This document shows positions 45,033 to 56,500 of a stretch of DNA of 64,000 nt, in pieces. A program made the translations under genes and the position numbers. The stretch spans positions 19,310,160-19,374,159 of the forward strand of contig NC_083601.1 of assembly GCF_029168945.1 (NCBI RefSeq). The letters are read 5' to 3'. The number at the start of each line of letters is the position of its first letter. The first letter of the stretch is position 1. Below the pieces are notes generated by a model. That model had not been told where the DNA came from and ran no database searches. It saw only the letters and a list, made by a program, of their open reading frames with translations. Source of the DNA: Cannabis sativa. Lineage: Eukaryota; Streptophyta; Magnoliopsida; Rosales; Cannabaceae.

Positions 45033-46763
45033 ATGCCTCACCGCCGTGATCGTTCTTATTCCTCTCCGGTTCTCTCCCCTCCGGTTCTCATCATTCTCTT
45101 ACCCATTTTAACATTTGTGTTTCTCTTCTTTGCTATTCCTCCCGTTGTTTCTTTTACTTCTCACATATTTCATCCATTCACTATAAAGAAGAGTTGGGAT
45201 TCTTTAAACATATTCCTTGTTCTGTTTGCGATTCTTTGCGGAATCTTCGCTAAGAGAAACGACGACGATTCAACTGGTGCTACTGCTACTACTACCGAAA
45301 ACGGTGTCGTTTTCACTCCGAATGTTTCGGACCACGTTGGGAATGCGAGGATTGGTCCTCCAATTAGTGTCTCGGAATCCGTTTCCCAAGAATGGTTTGG
45401 ATTTTCTGATCAAAATGCAAGCAAAAATAGTATTAATAATACGTATGGCGATCAAATTAATCGGACGCCGCCTGGTTCTGCAACACTTCGGTTGAGGAGG
45501 AGTAGTAGCTCGTATCCAGATCTAAGACAAGAATCTGTTTGGGATGATAATAGAGACGATCAGAAATTTCAGTTCCGATTCTTTGATGATTTGGAGATCA
45601 AGAAGTACCGCCAAACGATGTCGTTTGATCATCGACATCGATCAAGGCAACGAAGCAAAGTTGAAGAAGATGAAATTAAAGAAGTTCCAGTTGATACTTT
45701 TGTTGTTCGTCCTTCTACGCCCCCTAAGTCGCCGGCTCCTCCTCCTCCGCCGCCTCCGCCTACAGCACAGAACAATCATTTGAAATCGAGAAGAACGTTT
45801 CGATCAGTTGAGCTGAGAGAGAAGATGGAGAAGCGAGACGAAAATGGTGACGGTGATACAGAATTCACTAAAGCTCGATCTCCACCACCTATGCCGCCGC
45901 CTCCTCCTCCCAGACCTCCGCCGTCACCGGCGAGAATTCGGCTAGATCAGAAGAAACTAGAAAGAAAAAAGAGCAATGTGAAAAAAGAAATAACCATGGC
46001 TATAGCTTCGCTGTATAATAAGAGAAAGAGGAAGAAGAAGCAGAGAATCGCGAACGATAATTACGATTTTTCCATTCAGTCTTCTCCAAGTGAACATCTA
46101 CAGTCTCATTACACAAAAGTACCGCCGCCTTCACCACCTCCGCCACCACCTCCACCTCCACCGCCGTACTCCGTTTTCCATAATCTGTTCCGGAAGGGAA
46201 CCAAAAGCAAGAGAATTCACTCAGTCCCTCCGCCTCCGCCTCCACCGCCGAGACCAATTATTCCGTCGGTAACGTCATCATCGCGTTCCTCTAGAACGAT
46301 AAATCAATCAGTATCTCCGCCCGCTCCTCCACCACCTCCTCAGTCCGAACATTTACGCAGGAGAACCACCGGCCGACCTCCACTGCCAGCGAAGTCGAGC
46401 GCTTACTACGAAGATAATATGAATAGCGGCTGCCAGAGCCCGCTGATTCCGATGCCTCCACCACCTCCTCCGCCGTTCAAAATGCCGGAGTTCAAGTACC
46501 TGGTTAGTGGAGACTACGTTAAAATTAGAAGCGCTCAAAGCTCTCGTTGCGGCTCCCCTGAGCCAATGGACGACGCTGATTCATCGTCAATTACCAAAGA
46601 AGAATCAGAGTCGGTCAACGTGATCAACGGTGGAGATGGTCTTGGGTCAGTGTTCTGTCCCAGCCCTGACGTTGACATCAAGGCCGACACTTTCATTGAA
46701 AGATTGTACGATGGGTGGAGGCTTGAGAAGATAAACTCGATCAAGGGAAAACGGAAGCTGTGA
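45033..46763 (+). CDS. Proline-rich membrane protein, DUF4408/DUF761-type
   Basis: A single exon encodes 576 aa. The N-terminus has a hydrophobic segment (about residues 18-40) and a second one around SWDSLNIFLVLFAILCGIFA (about 54-73), the DUF4408-like membrane region. The middle is disordered and basic, with several polyproline runs (for example at about residues 234-244, 286-296, 364-380, 399-409) and Ser/Arg-rich links. The C-terminus DVDIKADTFIERLYDGWRLE, followed by KINSIK, is the conserved DUF761-type motif. Such plant proteins are poorly characterised; a role at a membrane or with the cytoskeleton is only conjecture from the proline tracts. Codon use is GC-richer than its surroundings, as normal for a real gene here. 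The start is the first ATG giving the hydrophobic N-terminus. Confidence 0.92.
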   Translation: MPHRRDRSYSSPVLSPPVLIILLPILTFVFLFFAIPPVVSFTSHIFHPFTIKKSWDSLNIFLVLFAILCGIFAKRNDDDSTGATATTTENGVVFTPNVSDHVGNARIGPPISVSESVSQEWFGFSDQNASKNSINNTYGDQINRTPPGSATLRLRRSSSSYPDLRQESVWDDNRDDQKFQFRFFDDLEIKKYRQTMSFDHRHRSRQRSKVEEDEIKEVPVDTFVVRPSTPPKSPAPPPPPPPPTAQNNHLKSRRTFRSVELREKMEKRDENGDGDTEFTKARSPPPMPPPPPPRPPPSPARIRLDQKKLERKKSNVKKEITMAIASLYNKRKRKKKQRIANDNYDFSIQSSPSEHLQSHYTKVPPPSPPPPPPPPPPPYSVFHNLFRKGTKSKRIHSVPPPPPPPPRPIIPSVTSSSRSSRTINQSVSPPAPPPPPQSEHLRRRTTGRPPLPAKSSAYYEDNMNSGCQSPLIPMPPPPPPPFKMPEFKYLVSGDYVKIRSAQSSRCGSPEPMDDADSSSITKEESESVNVINGGDGLGSVFCPSPDVDIKADTFIERLYDGWRLEKINSIKGKRKL

Positions 46764-47682
46764 TTTTGGACTCAGGCACAATTGACCATCTACGTTTTGG
46801 GGCTCAGGCCCAATTACCCTTCGCAAAATGTGAAATTGGCAATCACCCTCAACCTCAAGCTGTTTGCTTATGGGGCTTTTGCTTTCTTTGAAGGGACATA
46901 CAGAAACATCTAATATAACATAATATATTATGAAGTAGAAAATAATATTATATTATAATATATATATATTGTTGGAAGAAGAGTGTAAAAGAAATAGGCT
47001 CTGATTTTGGGGTCTCTTTTCATCTTTGTATTTTGGAGCATTTTCTTGCATATAGAAAGGATGACCAAAGTTTTTGAGTTTGAAGTGTCGTTTGGAAGCT
47101 TCATGAGTGTGAACAGTGCATATAGGTATGTATTATGTACGTAGAAGAGGGACATTAGGCTCTAACTGTGTGTATTCTTTTTATTCCCACATATTAGAGC
47201 TTGTTGTTATCATAGAATGAAAAAAAATAAGAGAGTAACATGTGAGTTTCTATTTGGGTTGATGATATTGATAGGGAGAGTTATGGTGTTGGTCTCCAAT
47301 TGTGAATTTTGCTCACCTTTTGGAGTTTTGAAATAAGAATAGTTGTATTTCGTAAAGTTTCAGTGTATGAGATTCTTCAGTTGAATTTGTTTGATGATAT
47401 GAAAAATTGGTACATATTAGATTCCCAGAGCTCAGAGCCATATAATTTTTTTTTTTTTTTTTTAAAAAAAAAAAATCAAATATGGTCTTGTAAGTTGCAG
47501 TTACGTGATAGAAGAAAAAAAAATAATAAGAGTGCAAAATAATTTTGTCATGATTTCTTTAGAATACGTCACTTAATTACTTTGCTTTGAGCCTTTTTTG
47601 CTGAATTTACTTTGATTTGAGTCAAATTGTCCAAAATAAAATAAAAATTGCTAAATCGCTACATTTTTCATCTTTTAATACA
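46764..47682. other. 3' flank of the proline-rich gene
   Basis: This holds the 3' UTR and intergenic DNA, with a T18/A12 junction at about 47446-47475 that can fold into a hairpin. No gene is seen. Confidence 0.45.
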
Positions 47683-48680
47683 TAAAAGAAAGGTAATAAT
47701 TGTAAACTTAACTTTTTTTTTTACGTGTATTGTAAACTTAATTTGATTGTACATAAAAAAAAAAGTGGGAGTGATATATAGTTTTCTACGTTATTTATTT
47801 AATAGCTTATCATAAAAAAGTAATTGACTCTATAATAAATCACAATTCAAAATTCTCTTAGTCTAGAACTAAACATCAATATACACAATTATAGTTAAAT
47901 CATAATAATTATTTCTCCTATCCATTTACTTGTTCTTTTTTGTTTTCCATTTTTCTAAAAGTGAGGTATCATCTAACAACATATAAAATTAGGATAGAAA
48001 GCAATGAAAATGAAAAAAAAATAAAAAATGTGTGCGAAGTGTAGTAAACGACAACACCACTCCAGCTATTGAAGAAGCTTGGAGGACACTTCCCCTTTTG
48101 TGGCAGCAGCTAAACATGGGTCCTTCTTCCTTCTTCCTCTTCTAACTACTTGTCTATTTTACTCCAAATAATTATCAACTTATTATTTTTTTCTTCTCAA
48201 ACATTATTAATAAAATTAAACAAAAAAAATATTATTATATATATAAGAAGTTTGAATGATTATATTAAATATGTACTAAAAATAATTAATAAATTATTAA
48301 ACTAATCTGATTTTATTTATTTTCTTACAATAAACAATAAAAAAATTATAAATTGTAATCTCTAAAAATGGTTTTATTAAATATTTTAATTAAAATTTAA
48401 TTTATTTTAAGTTATAATTAATTTAAATCTAAAAAATAAAAATTTCTCATACGTACTCTCTCTTTTTTTCTTTTACTTTTCAATAATTGAACAAATTTTT
48501 CTATTTTAAAAAAATAAAATAAAATAATTATTGAACAAATTTAAAAGAAAAAAATGCATTCCCATCATTTCTGATTTCTCAATATTCAACTAACCATATA
48601 ATACATTTTTTTTAATGAAATGAAACTCATAAAAATGTTTATTTATTTATTTTTTGCAATGAGTGGGGTAGAGTACGGAC
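47683..48680. repeat. Downstream copy of the duplicated non-coding region
   Basis: This is the partner of 43676-44450 in the same orientation, about 4.0 kb away, ending in AAACTCATAAAAATGTTTAT and GGGGTAGAGTACG as the upstream copy does (about 44399-44446). No coding sequence of the proline-rich gene follows it. Confidence 0.9.
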
Positions 48681-48858
48681 AAGAGTGGGACAGGAAGGAG
48701 ATAAACGCTAGACTTCAAATTGTATCTTTTTCATTATTATGACTACAAAAACCACTTTTTGGTGCCCAGCCATGTCATGAAATGGAGGACCAGGCAGTAA
48801 TTGTCATGCTTTTTAAATTAATCCTAATAATTTATACTTTATAATGTATTTGGGTTTA

Positions 48859-49253
48859 GGCTAATTAGTATTTTTTCTCCTGAATTTTAACATGTATTAA
48901 ATCGTGCTTCCTGAACTTTTTTGGCCGTTAGAAATTCCCCCGAACTATTGAGATTGTTAAATTTAAGGACTTTTGTCTAATTTTATTCAATTTAACTGTT
49001 TCAGTAATTGTTTATGTACTAAACCATACTCCTCAAACTTTGATATCTACCAAATCAGCCCCTCAAACTTTGATATGTACTAAATCATGCCCTTTGAACT
49101 TTAATCCATGTTAGAATTTTGTTATTAAAATTAGACAAAAATCTTTAAATTTAGCAATCTCAATAGTTTGGGGGAATTTTTAACGGCCAAAAAAATTCAG
49201 GGGACACGATTTAGTACATGTCAAAGTTCGGGGAAAAAAATTAATAATTAACC
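48859..49253. mobile_element. MULE-type MITE with perfect 9-bp duplication
   Basis: This 395-bp element has inverted arms of roughly 120 bp (GGCTAATTAGTATTTTTT and its inverted partner; inner parts GGCCGTTAGAAATTCCCCC and GGGGGAATTTTTAACGGCC). It is flanked by the perfect 9-bp duplication TTGGGTTTA (48850-48858 and 49254-49262), diagnostic of Mutator-like insertion. It is non-coding. Confidence 0.93.
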
Positions 49254-49926
49254 TTGGGTTTAATTATAATTGTTTAACAAAATAAAAGGGCATACATAAT
49301 AAAAGAGGGGAAAGAGTTGGGCATAAAAAGGTGAGGAATTTGAAATTGAGGCTCCTCGTGTAGGTGAAAAGGCTCCTTTAGGCAAATGTGAACCCCAACC
49401 CAATATCCCATTAATTATCATTAATCTAATCAATAGGGAGGAATACAAAGTAACCTAATTATTATAGTCACCCTTTCTTAAACATGCACACATGCATAAA
49501 AAGCAGAGTTTCACTACCAAAGTTATTATTAATTCTCCTTTGAAATTATTTTTACTTTTGTGTTCGGTAACTACTAACATTAATGTAATTATATTTTAAC
49601 TTTAACATTTAACGTCGTTTTCAGAAAATTAAAAAAAATAATAATAACAATAATCTTTATTATAAAAACAAATGGATTCTTTTACTATATCATTTTATAA
49701 TTTTTATGTATTTTTTGAGTATATCCTACTAGACACAATAACATCAATATTGTTAATTCTTTCCCTAAATTCTTTATTATTTTGCCGTATATATTACAAT
49801 ACACAGTATATATATCGTGCATTGTAGCACACATCACTTTTTTTTTATTTCTTTTATTTATATTATTATTAAATTTTATAAAATTAAGAACTTAGTAAAA
49901 TACTATAATACAGTCCACTTTGCACA

Positions 49927-50277
49927 TTGATGTACCTCTATCTATTTTGGAATCCGAGAGACTTTTTTAGTTTAATTTTTTTTTTTCATAGTCGTGTACA
50001 TTATAGTTATTTAAGACATCTTACAAAATTTTTAAATATTCAAAAAAATTTAACACGCTGAAAATAAAGTTCAAACTGCCTGTTACGTGTGTGATTCTTT
50101 TATTTTATATACGCGTGTGAAATAGATTGTGAACATTACATTTTATATTGTAAATTATTTTGAATTTTTCAAAATTTTACAAGATGTCTTAAACAACTAT
50201 AACGTATACAACTATGAAAAGAAACTGTACAAAAAAAAAATTCTAAATGCCGAAACAGATAAGGGTGCACCGAAGTA
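49927..50277. mobile_element. Long inverted-repeat MITE
   Basis: Inverted arms include TTATTTAAGACATCTTACAA (about 50009) against CAAGATGTCTTAAACAACTA (about 50179), and outer parts around TCTATTTTGGAATCC (49937) against GCCGAAACAGATAAGG (50250). The arms are about 150 bp with a short centre. No target duplication is certain. Confidence 0.6.
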
Positions 50278-50279
50278 CC

Positions 50280-51005
50280 CTTTAATTTATTGTGTGTAAA
50301 TTTAAATGTTAATACTATAAATTATTATTATTTTCAATTATGATTTAAGTAAAAAATTATTACATTTTCGTCATTAATGTAATATTTTTTTCTCTAGTAA
50401 TGTAATATTTTTATTATTACAATATGATATTTTAATTTATCAAGTTTTATCCAATTTTACAGTATTATTATCTATAAATTAATTAGTAGTTTTGTTTAAA
50501 TTATTAATTAAATATTATAATTATAGTGATTTTAGTAAATTAATATAATATTAAAAATAATATTTTATTTTATTTAAAAATTAATATAATAATAAGGAAT
50601 ATTTTTTAGTGTAAATTTTGGTGTCATCTTTGGAGTGGAAATAGTTTTTGACATTAACTTTAGTGTATATATATTGGAGATGTTGTTAATATGTAGTACT
50701 CTATTTATTCAAAAAAAAAAAAATAGGATATATGTCAAAATTAATATCTAATTATAATATGTTTTTAATTTTCAATTATAATGTTAATTATAATATGTTA
50801 ATTTTCAATTATATATGAACATTTTATTATAATAAATAAATAGTGTACAGAAAAAAAATAGAGCAAATTCATTGAAACAAGTTTTTAAATATTTATTCTG
50901 AATGTATGCACAACTCATTCATGCATGAGATGACATGAAATAGAAATAATTTTAAAAAATTGGATAACAAACTTGAAAAATCAAAAAGATTAAACGACTT
51001 TAAAA
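50280..51005. other. AT-rich intergenic DNA
   Basis: Very AT-rich DNA with no recognisable gene or element end. Confidence 0.4.
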
Positions 51006-52071
51006 TCAAAATAGACACGAAACAAAAGTAATCCAAAACCTAGCATCACATGTTAGACATTTATATGTATAAACTGAAATATATGTATGTATATATAAAA
51101 TGCGGAATAAACAAATATATACACTATATAACTTAAGGATCGAAATACCTCCAGCCATTGAATCTTTGAGCTTTAGTCCCACATAAGCTTGATCTGCAAA
51201 AGAAACCGATTGATGTGGGTAATCGGGCTTCCTCGCTCTCTCAACTCTCTTTAGATGGAATTTGCTGTTATGAACAGAATGAGTGAGGAGCTCGGGGACC
51301 GAGACCCTATATTTATAGGTGAGATACTCCATCGATATCGTGCCACATTAATTGTCGAATATTTTGACAATTAATTCGGGAAATCAAATCGGTGTAATGA
51401 ATATAGAAATCGACCATATATAGAATATTACGTAATTGATTAAATCGATTCAATGAATATAAAATATTCATTTATCAGAATCAATAATATTATTTTATTT
51501 CCTTAATTAGAAATATTCTAATATTCTCCCACTTGGTCAGCATTTAAACTAAAACATTCAAACCCAAGCGTTCCTCATTATATAATAAACACATGAATCA
51601 TAGCGACATGTCCTCATTATAAGTCGAGTATTATCTTCTATGTATTACGATATATTTATTATATAATAATGTACTTTATGTGGCAATGTACTTAAGTGAA
51701 TAAACCCTAACCCTTATGTTTATTCAGGTCCTCTTACGATAATTTTCTCAGATGAAATTGAGGTGCACATAAATATGAGAAAATATCGAAATTAGAGTTT
51801 CATTAAATAATTTTTGGTTGTACAAATAAAAAAAAAACTGCATATGGGTTAACTGAATCCCATATTTACTTTATGATCCTTGAATTTGTGTTGCGGCGCC
51901 TTTAGTCAAGGATCTATGCGATCACCCAATTCAGTTTGCGTGATTAATGACCACTTATCACGCCTTTTTATGGCTAAATACTTAATGTCGATATGCTAGC
52001 TTCGACCAGTACTTTATAGTTATTAGCCATAAATATTGTAGCTGAATTTATCGCAAAATTTTCTTAATGGC
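51006..52071 (-). mobile_element. Older antisense copia remnant: 3' LTR and 3' internal end
   Basis: On the minus strand a polypurine tract AAGTGGGAGAA (complement of 51524-51534) leads into TATTAGAATATTTCTAATTA, a copia LTR start with TG mutated to TA (LTR begins at 51523). A CTATAAATATAGGG TATA region lies in the LTR at about 51310. Upstream of the tract, 51850-52071 shows traces of the RNase H C-terminus (HKFKDHKVNMGFS around 51870). The remnant is interrupted at 52072 by the plus-strand SIRE-like element; its continuation is not found right of 61533. The left LTR boundary is uncertain. Confidence 0.6.
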
Positions 52072-53541
52072 TGTTAGGTCCTTTTTTGGCAATTTAGTTG
52101 TCAAAATATTTTTTAATTAATGTGCATTTTATTGAGCATTCAATTTGTTTTTATCAACTCTAGACCCTTTTTCCAGGGGGAGTTGTGGTTGGTTAGTACC
52201 TGTGAACTATTTGGTTTAAAAGTTAGCATGTTTCTTTAGTTATTGTTGGTTTTCGATTGTGTTACTCAGGGGGAGTAGTTATTTGTTATGGCTAACTTTA
52301 ACTTGCAGGTACTTTGTGTTAAAAATTATTTTGTTCATCTAAAGTGCCAAAGGGGGAGATTGTAAAGTCCTTTTTTGGCAAGTTAGTTGACAAAATAATT
52401 TTTTCATTTATGGTAAGATTGGTGTGCATTCATATTCGATTTCTTACCTTATAAATTCGGATCGTAGTTGCCCTTTTCCTTGTTTGGAAAGTTGCACTTT
52501 CAGCTGAACTTTCCTTTGTTGAAAACTTCTCAAAAGAGAAGGAATTCTCTTTTGGAAAGTTGTCCTTTTTAGGGAAACTTTGTTTATTGCCTTTTCCTTA
52601 TTGATTTCGGTTGTATCTTGATACAATCAGAATATCTAATCTGTTTTTGGCAGGAATCAAGCATTGAAAGAAGATCGGACCCGATTTTAGTAAGTTTCCT
52701 GTTTCGGCGGATCTAGCTTCGTCAGCATCCGAATCTGATGTAGCAGATCGTGTTTCTTTTGGAAAGTTTTTGTACAGCTGCTAATTCGAACTTGTGGTTG
52801 CCTCTTTGGTTTCTATGATCTATAAATAGAGCCTAGAGAGCAACCATTCGAATTACCTCTTCCATTATTCATTTTCTACATTTATCTTTTGAGAGAAGAG
52901 AGTCTTTCTTTGTTTTGTGAGAGCCTAGTTGTTCATCTAGGTTCTAGTTGTTCTATTTCTGTTCTTACTCTATCCTAGAGGTTGTGAAGAACTACTTGAC
53001 TGAACAAGAGATTGGTCTTCGGGAGAAGACTTGATAAAGCCTTACTTCGGGAGGAAGTAAGCACTTGGTCTTCGGGAGAAGACTTGTTGAAGCCTTACTT
53101 CGGGAGGAAGTAAGCACTTGGTCTTCGGGAGAAGACTTGTTGAAGCCTTACTTCGAGAGGAAGTAAGCACTCACACTTCAAAGACGAAGGGAGTTCGGGC
53201 TTGAAGGTGTTTCAAGAAGTCAGATTCATAAAGTGGATTACAAAGGATTGCGGCAATTCTTTAGAGGGAGTCTAAACTTGTTTAAGTCAATTGTCTTTGT
53301 AATTTTGATACTTTATTAATTGATTTCATTCTCTGGGCGTGGCCCCGTGGACTAGGAGTGTTCGGGAGAACACTGATACCACGTATAAATCTCTTGTGTC
53401 AAGTTATTTATTTTTCTGCAAATATTTTATATTCTGCCTGTTCAGTTTTGCTGTAGCAGAATTACCTTCTGCTGCTGCAAACGCTTACAGTTTTTATATT
53501 TTCTTATATACAACTGACATTTGCAAAAACACGGTTTTTCA
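52072..53541 (+). repeat. Compound 5' LTR
   Basis: It starts TGTTAGGTCC at 52072 and ends GGTTTTTCA at 53541, two bases before the primer-binding site. Inside it, at 52361, a second LTR start TGTAAAGTCC directly follows a polypurine-like AAAGGGGGAGAT. The part from 52361 alone matches the solo LTR at 12314-13423. The TATA box is TATAAATA at 52821-52828. Confidence 0.85.
53014..53172 (+). repeat. Tandem hairpin cassette in 5' LTR (3 x 53 bp; also 61047-61205)
   Basis: Three exact 53-bp units start at 53014, 53067 and 53120. Each holds a 6-bp stem GTCTTC / GAAGAC with loop GGGA and an 8-bp stem CTTACTTC / GAAGTAAG with loop GGGAG (third copy loop GAGAG). The array starts about 190 bp after the TATA box and lies in the leader upstream of gag. 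Confidence 0.9.
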
Positions 53542-53543
53542 AT

Positions 53544-53555
53544 TGGTATCAGAGC
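53544..53555 (+). promoter_or_regulatory. Primer-binding site (initiator-Met tRNA)
   Basis: TGGTATCAGAGC, complementary to the 3' end of plant initiator methionine tRNA, lies two bases after the 5' LTR. Confidence 0.95.
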
Positions 53556-53599
53556 AGGACACTAAACTCTTAGTGTGGTCCTATAATGTTTTTGTTAGA

Positions 53600-56500
53600 A
53601 TGTCATTTTTTGCAGAAGGAAGTTCTATTTCTAGACCACCATTGCTTAATGACTCTAACTATCCTTATTGGAAAGTTAGAATGAGGGTCTTCATCAAATC
53701 TCAAGATGAGAAGGCGTGGAGAATGGTCCTATCAGGTTGGTCTCCTCCTGTTGAGACAGATTCTTCAGGTAATACTACTATAAAATCTGAACTGGAATGG
53801 TCTATTGAAGATGATAAACTATCTGCCTACAATAGTAAAGCCTTGCATGCTATCTTTAATGGTGTAGGTGAGGGTTACATTAAACTTATATCATCTTGTG
53901 TTTCTGCTAAGGAAGCTTGGGAGATTCTTCAAACTCAGTTTGAAGGAACTTCTGATGTGAAAAGATCTAGATTTATCATGCTTCAAACTAAATTTGATGA
54001 GCTTAGAATGTCTGATAATGAAACTTTAACTGAATTCTATGAAAAATTATCTGACATTGCTAATGAATATTTTGCTCTTGGAGAAAAGCTTGATGATTCT
54101 GTTCTTGTGAGAAAAATTGTTAGAGTTCTTCCAGAAAGGTTTGATACTAAACTTCTGGCAATGGAGGAAGCTAAAGATTTTAGCACTATGAAAGTGGAAG
54201 AATTGATGGGTTCCTTACGTACTTTTGAATTAAATCAACAGATTAAACAAAAGGACAAACCCAAATCCATTGCTGATAAAGGTAAAAGTATTGCTTTGAA
54301 AGTTGCTGATAATGAAAATTCTGATAGTGAATGTGATGATGAGATTGCTTTATTAACTAAGAATTTTCAGAAATATATGAAAAAGATGGGAAATAAAAAG
54401 AATATTTCGAAAGGTTCAAAAGGTAATACTTTCATTAAACCATCCGTCTCTAACAAAAAGGGAATTCAGTGCAGGGAATGTGAAGGTTTTGGGCATATTC
54501 AAGCTGAGTGTGCAAACACTTTGAAAAAGAATAAGAAAAGTTTCAATGTCACTTGGAGTGATGATGAAACCGAAAGTGATGAAGATATTGCTGAAAATGT
54601 TGCCCTAACCTCTGTTATGACTAATGTGTTGTGTGATTCACAGGTGAAAGCTAAATTGGTATGTCTGAATAATACCACCAAACAAGAGGAATCAGATTCA
54701 GATGAGTCTGAAATCTGTGAAGAATCTCTTGCTGAATCATACAAAGTCATGTATGAAAAATGGATTCAGGTTGCTTCTGAAAATAGAGAGTTGAATAAAT
54801 TGAATAAAAAATTGTCTCATCAGATTGAAATGTGTAATTTGAAAATAAAAGAATATGAGACAAGTTTTTGTGATAAAGATGAAAAAATCTCTCTATTAAA
54901 GAAGGAACTTGAAAACTTTAAGAAAAATGTTCAAATGCTTAATCCTGGATCTTCTATTTTTGAAAAAGCTCAGAATGCAGGTCAGAGAGGTTTCGCAGGC
55001 CTTGGTTCTAATGGAATGGAAAGTTCTGGAGTCACGAAGTTTGTAAAATCTAGTGTTCCAACGAATCACCTTGAGGCTACAAACTCTGCCGTAACAGTTT
55101 CACAGCCTGTTGCAGCAAGAACAGCTTCTGATGCTGCAAAATCTCCAGGATTTTCGAAAAGGGTAAGATCTCAGGTAAAAAGATTTGTTCCCATTTGTCA
55201 TTTTTGTGGTAGAAAAGGACATATCAGACCTAAATGTTTCACGTTGAACAATCTGTTTAAAACAAATTATTTTGATAATTTGAAAAAATCTCAAAAGAAA
55301 CATAAAGGTTTGAAACAAATATGGGTGAAAAAGAAGTGTCTAGCTGGTTTCTCTGATAAAACTGCTGCATCTCAAATGTGGTATTTTGACAGTGGTTGCT
55401 CTAGACATATGACAGGTGACAAGGATTTTTTGACTAACATTCGGCCTATGCAATGTGGAGAAGTCACTTTTGGTAATGGCCTATCTGGAAAAGTTGTTGG
55501 TATGGGAACTCTAAATTTTGAAGGGTTACCTAGACTGAAAAATGTGATGTTAGTTGAAGGACTGAGGGCTAATTTACTTAGCATCAGTCAAATCTGTGAT
55601 CAAGGGTTTACTGTTTCTTTTGATAGTGATCATTGTTATGTTCTGAATGATGTCAATGAATGTATCTTGCAAGGATTTCGATCCAATGATAACTGTTACA
55701 CTCTAACCCCTGTGTTTACTTGTCATTCAGCTATCAACAACACCACAGATCTGTGGCATGCCAAGCTTGGGCATATTAATTTTAAAAACCTGAAAAAATT
55801 GTCAAATGCAGGTATTGTTCGAGGTCTTCCCAAGCTTGGTAAGGAAAGTGAAGGTAAGTGTGAACCGTGTCAACTTGGGAAGCAATTAAAAATCACTCAC
55901 AAGCCTGTGTCTGATATCAATACCTCAAAGGTATTGGAATTGCTTCACATGGATCTTATGGGTCCAATCCAAGTTGAAAGTTTGAATGGTAAACGATATA
56001 TCTTTGTGTGTGTTGATGATTTCTCTCGTTTTACTTGGGTAGATTTCTTAAGAGAAAAATCTGACACTTTTGAGGCCTTTAAAACTCTTTGTCTGAGATT
56101 AAGAGTTGAGAAAGGTTGTAATATTGGTAAAATTGTTCGAATTCGAAGTGATCATGGTAAGGAGTTTGAAAATTCTGTGTATGATGATTTTTGCAAGTCT
56201 ACAGGTATAACTCATGAATTTTCAGCTCCCAAAACTCCTCAACAAAATGGAGTGGTTGAGAGGAAGAATCGAACATTGCAGGAAATGGCAAGAGTGATGT
56301 TAAATAGCAAGAAGTTGACAAAGCGCTTATGGGCTGAAGCTATTAACACAGCTTGCTACATAATAAACAGAGTGTTTATTCGTCCAGGTACCTCAAAAAC
56401 ATCTTATGAAATCTGGAAAGGTAAGCGCCCCAATGTAAGTCATTTTCATGTTTTTGGATGTGTGTGTTATGTCTATAGAGATCGTGAGCATATTGGCAAA

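Noticed and set aside
46000..46257. Antisense ORFs in the proline-rich gene
   Set aside because: They mirror CCG/CCT polyproline tracts of the real gene and have no independent support.
53014..53172. CRISPR-like array (regular repeats with spacers)
   Set aside because: The units are contiguous head-to-tail copies with no unique spacers, in a plant LTR.
53339..53599. Upstream extension of the gag frame through the LTR and primer-binding site (also open at 13221 and 61372 in the other LTRs)
   Set aside because: The extension begins at a non-ATG codon, crosses the LTR end and primer-binding site, and recurs only because the LTR is repeated. ATG 53600 fits known gag starts.
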